A stretch of DNA of 64,000 bases from Oegoconia quadripuncta (Eukaryota; Arthropoda; Insecta; Lepidoptera; Autostichidae). The notes under the pieces were generated by a model. The model was not told the origin of the DNA. It worked only from the letters and a program-made list of their open reading frames with translations, and did no database searches. Positions 60,279-64,000 of the stretch are shown here, in pieces. The DNA lies in NCBI GenBank assembly GCA_949316235.1, contig OX438745.1:6763001-6827000 (forward strand). The letters run 5' to 3'. A program made the position numbers and the translations under genes. Within the stretch, counting starts at the first letter, position 1, and every line of letters begins with the position of its first letter.

Positions 60279-60505
60279 ATGTTCATTTAAATTAGATACT
60301 TCAGCTATTAAATGAAGATATTTATTTAAGCAAGATAAGTATTTAAGTAGTTTATTTATTTATAAGCCAGGGAGGAGAGTCCTACATAGGTAACCGTCTC
60401 GCCGTCCCCCAGGCGAGTGGTACGCGTAAAGCGTTTCCCCGCGAAGAAAAAAAATGTTCATTTAAATTAGATACTTCAGCTATTAAATGAAGATATTTAT
60501 TTAAG
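60279..60505. repeat. perfect 52-bp direct duplication (60279-60330 and 60454-60505)
   Basis: Both copies begin ATGTTCATTTAAATTAG and end TTTATTTAAG and are identical by eye over 52 bp. They are best read as an unusually long target-site duplication around the insert 60331-60453. Confidence 0.85.
60331..60453 (+). mobile_element. short LINE 3' end inserted within a 52-bp target duplication
   Basis: The 123-bp insert has a GC-rich 3' part (including GCGTTTCCCCGCGAAG) and an A-run end, resembling a LINE 3' tail. It is flanked by identical 52-bp copies at 60279-60330 and 60454-60505. Its plus-strand 3' end resembles that of the GC-rich element at 37999-39390. Confidence 0.7.
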
Positions 60506-61150
60506 TAATGTTGCAGTTCATAAAAAGATTCAACACATCTTTTCTTAGGAGTTTCTTGTTGCTTCTTCTCTGTAATCGTAGCATCTTACTTTAAAAAACA
60601 TGTTCACTTTCAATGAGTGATATTTTTGTATCCTAAAAGAATAACGGCTTTGAATTTGTAGGTTATACTCTACAATTTTGAAGTTGTTTACAAATCAAAT
60701 TCCATCTAACTGTAGGGTACAGTCGACTCCATAAGTAACCACATAGGGCAATTTTCTGAAATCTGTAGTTCTCTGAAATTATGTTCCAGATAAGAGGGCA
60801 ATTTTAGCAAACAGCGGTTGGTATAGCGTAACTATGACGACGACTGTACTATAAATAAAAGAAATTACAAAGTTAACTGTTGGAAAATGTTTGAAAAATC
60901 ATAATAATTTGATGCAATTTAAACAATCTATATTGCGAAAGGGAAACCAATATTATCAATGCGACCGTAAAAAGAGTAGTAAGGGAAAATATGGACCTGC
61001 GTGAAAGCAGTGCTGCAGATAGTTTGGCAACTGGTACGCGACTGGCTCGTTGACTACCTTAAAGATGCACGTGCTTATTACGTGTAAATTCCCCAGGCTG
61101 ACGATTCGGACGTCGGGGTCATCAATTTGTATAGTGGTTAGTAAGGTATA

Positions 61151-61430
61151 CATAATAATGATAACATATAACTGACTCCATAAATTAAACTGTCTTATGA
61201 TGATACTATCCCTCCGGAGCCCAGCTTTCTCGGACGTGACTTTTCTCATGCCTTCCGAGCGTGGGCAATTCCAGATTATAGTGTTTAGGGGGAGCATTCT
61301 CCTCTTGACAGTAGCTTTACGTCTGCCGACTGGATATTACGTTCTCCCTTTCTTAGAGCTTAACTCTGGAATTAATATCATCATAATAGAGTTTAATTTA
61401 TGGAGTCAAATATATGTTATCATAATGCTG
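61151..61430. mobile_element. 280-bp element with about 50-bp inverted ends
   Basis: ATAATGATAACATAT and GACTCCATAAATTAAACT at the left recur in reverse at the right (AGTTTAATTTATGGAGTC, ATATGTTATCATAAT), with ATGATGAT at the inner edges. The middle is GC-richer and unrecognised, and it is open on both strands over short stretches. Confidence 0.55.
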
Positions 61431-62220
61431 TATTATATCATAAGACTACGCGCTTCTGATAACAGCATACCTGCTCAAAGCAGTGAGTGACGGACTCTGA
61501 AATCCAATTTTTAAGCATTGGTTGTCTGTTCATCAGAGCGCGAACCGGAAATCACCGCCAAAGTTCTTTGTTAGTGGATGTCATTTTGACTTAGTTTATT
61601 TTACTTTATATCAATTTATTTGGGTATTTTAATTTGTATTGTACTTTTACTTTTGTATATGGTTTTTTTATGCCTGCCAATAAACGTTTTATATTATTAT
61701 TATAATTACGCACACCTTACCAACGTTCTATAAATTTTTGGTCATGTGCAGAGCTTCCAAGGCTTCGCATCGAAACTGAGTGCTTCTGCTTCTGGTGATC
61801 TAAATCACTTACACAAATTACAAAACTTTAATGTTAAGATATAATAATCACAGTAAACCCATACCGTATATCTTAAAAACCATTTTTATTACCATTTAAA
61901 AAAGGCAAAAAAGTTTTAAATCGCGCACGCTTACCTCATAAAACTACATAAAAGCTTTTAAGAACAGGTGGTTTGTCCTATATTCCCATCACGGGCAGGT
62001 CCCAGCATTCCCGAAAGTTCGGGACGGGACACGTGTTTCAGGGATCAATATGTTATCTGTTCGGCGCCGGCGCCTGTAGGGCGTCTAGCGCTGGGGATGT
62101 GGCCCCACAAACACGCGTTCCAAACGATGATTTTAAACTTTTGAAACAAAACAGTAGTTTCTATAACTTAATATTTGAAGAAGCTACTGTTTTGTTCCAT
62201 TAAACAAAGTGTTTAATATT

Positions 62221-62479
62221 GACGACCTGTTTGGTGTAGTAGTTAGAAACTTTGCCGCTATACCAAAAGGTCGCGGGTTCGAATCCCGCTAGGGGCATAT
62301 GTTTGTATGATGAATACGGGCATGTGTACCCGAGTTATGGATGTTTTCATTTATATAACTATTTATTTAAAAAAAATGTATTTGTGTAGTGTGTCAACCA
62401 TCTGGTATCCACAACACAAGCCTAGTTGTTTAGTGTGGAACTAGACGGCGCTGTCTGTATATGTCCAAGGATAAAAAAA
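62221..62479 (+). repeat. SINE-C, full length
   Basis: tRNA-like head (GACGACCTGTTTGGTGTAGT; GGGTTCGAATCCCGCTAGGG), then GATGAATACGGGCATG, CAACCATCTGGTATCC and GTGTGGAACTAGACGGCGCT. Confidence 0.85.
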
Positions 62480-62659
62480 GTCTTTTATTAAAACACTAAG
62501 CGAACATTGAAATAAAATTAAATAAATGTCAATTTTGTTACGTTAAAAATATATATTATATAGATAGATTTTCTTTATAACAGAAAACAAAGTTATTTCA
62601 ATTTTTGTGTAGAGTCGGCAACACATTTAAGGCAGCAGGTCTTTATAAATATACTAGGT

Positions 62660-62880
62660 TTCCGCCCGCGGCTTCGCCTGTGTGGAATAGATTTATCGCG
62701 GATATGTTTAATTTGTTTATCCTTTTAAGCCTACTAAGAGAACTACTCCCTTTATCGGGATAAAAAGTTAGCTGTGTCTTAATCCAGGGTATATTCCACC
62801 TATATACCAAATTTCATCCAAATTTCACCGTAATTAAGCAACAAACAAATAAACAAACATTCAAACTTATACATTTATAA
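62660..62880 (+). repeat. CCGCCCGCGGC interspersed repeat
   Basis: TTTCCGCCCGCGGCTTCGCC to ACATTTATAA. Confidence 0.7.
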
Positions 62881-63444
62881 AGGAAAATAGTTTGTCAAGT
62901 ATAACTAAAATTTATCTATCACACGATGACATGATAGGCGTAAAGAAAAGTACAAAATTCAACCAATACCCATCAAACAACATCATAAAAAATTGTTCTG
63001 GAGACAGTACCATGGTGACATATAATGTTGAAAGTAATTTGAAAACTTAGAAACCGAGGCCTGTGTTTTTAAAATATAGATTATTATATAGTATTTTTCC
63101 TGTTTTTCACAATAACTCCATAGATTATAATATGTAGTTATTGTGAAAAACAAGAAAATTACACCAAACGATATAGGTACGTGTAAGTTATTCCCGATAT
63201 AGGTATTCTCGAACGAGTACGACATTGGAACCTTCAAGAAACGAGCCTACACCTTCCTCAAAGGCCGGCAACGCATCTGTGACCCTTTTGGTGTTAAGGC
63301 TTAGAACGAATAGCGCACATATCGCGTTTTAGTATGACGCACTTTAATGGTTTAAATGAAATTTAACGGTTCATAATTGTACCTAAATGAATAAAAATTG
63401 GAACCCTTAGGTATGGTCTTGCTTAGATGTCTATCTTTTAATTT

Positions 63445-63606
63445 GATTTTATTATGCAATTGATCTCAATCACAGCACAAATGACGCCAAAAGTGGAAGA
63501 GCACTCATCCGAAACCCTCAACTTACTAGCGCGACTGGCAACCAAACCGAGTACTAAACATACCTGTACCGCGGAGAGTACGCGCGAGTAGTGTAGATTC
63601 GTGGAG
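63445..63606 (-). repeat. SINE-A, very degraded
   Basis: Traceable blocks GATCTCAATCACA, ACCAAACCGAGTACT and TGTACCGCGG in reverse order. Confidence 0.4.
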
Positions 63607-63970
63607 GCGACGCAAAAGAAGCGTTTAAAAAACTCGTAATCGTTACACTCGACGTTTTGTGTGGCACCACCCCGTATGTAGCGGTATGGTAGCAATTCAG
63701 ATAAAAGCAATCTCTACAAATTGAACAAAAAACGTTGAAACATCGCCTCATCAGAATTGGCTTTTAATTTTTGTTGATCAGTTCTTTTTATATGTTGTAT
63801 TGTAATGTGACTTACGAGTATGTAGAGTTATAAATTAGGTGTTATGTTTGTGCAAATATATTCTTTCTGAAGTAGGTACCTTACTTGTATTCTGCGCCCA
63901 AACATAGATAATTGACGCTAATTTGAAGGCAATATTTTGAAATTAGTGCTCGTAGCCTTTCAATGTGCTT

Positions 63971-64000
63971 TTCAGCCCCAAATGTGTTGGGGTTTCCGGG
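63971..64000 (+). repeat. SINE-A fragment at the window edge
   Basis: CCCCAAATGTGTTGGGGTTT matches the SINE-A core and runs off the end of the window. Confidence 0.5.

Noticed and set aside
62221..62300. tRNA-like sequence as a functional tRNA gene
   Set aside because: Box A and box B are present, but the sequence continues into a SINE-C body that recurs elsewhere; the same applies to the SINE-A, B and D heads. No stand-alone tRNA was seen.

Overview
The window looks like a gene-poor, AT-rich, repeat-dense stretch of an insect genome, most likely a moth or butterfly (Lepidoptera). The reasons are a split bagpipe-class homeobox gene, several tRNA-derived SINE families, LINE tails ending in TGATGA-type repeats next to an 'LGEAF.QQWTS' C-terminus, and many TA-flanked MITEs. 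The lepidopteran assignment rests on recognising repeat types by eye, not on a database search.

Only one host gene can be named securely. It is bagpipe (NK3 family), on the minus strand from 35386 down to 25136. Exon 1 carries the TN/eh1-like repressor motif, exon 2 carries the homeodomain, and a 9.0 kb intron lies between them. The splice phases match exactly and predict a 417-residue protein. Its intron is loaded with SINEs, LINE fragments and a decayed Tc1/mariner-like transposon. Its 3' region abuts a palindromic MITE, and a GC-rich retro-insertion lies 2.6 kb upstream.

Layout. 1-24300: no recognised gene; SINEs, MITEs, LINE tails, a 300-bp hexanucleotide array (17110-17410) and a few GC-rich unique blocks that could hold exons or regulatory DNA. 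24373-35386: MITE plus bagpipe. 35400-37998: unique DNA, SINE-A and the probable bagpipe upstream region. 37999-39390: GC-rich retro-insertion. 39400-55500: SINEs, a 5'-truncated CR1-like LINE nested in a SINE, LINE fragments, MITEs and an unidentified 72-residue ORF. 55531-55654: a convincing but unidentified minus-strand coding exon ending in a perfect splice donor. 55660-64000: repeats, including a MITE interrupted by a LINE tail and a short retro-insertion flanked by a perfect 52-bp duplication.

No clearly new biological system is visible. The best leads are the orphan exon at 55.5 kb, the 52-bp target duplication, the GC-rich insertion, and the long-TIR mariner element whose arms carry a Pol III B-box-like sequence. 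SINE, MITE and repeat names (SINE-A to F, etc.) are labels used only in this annotation.
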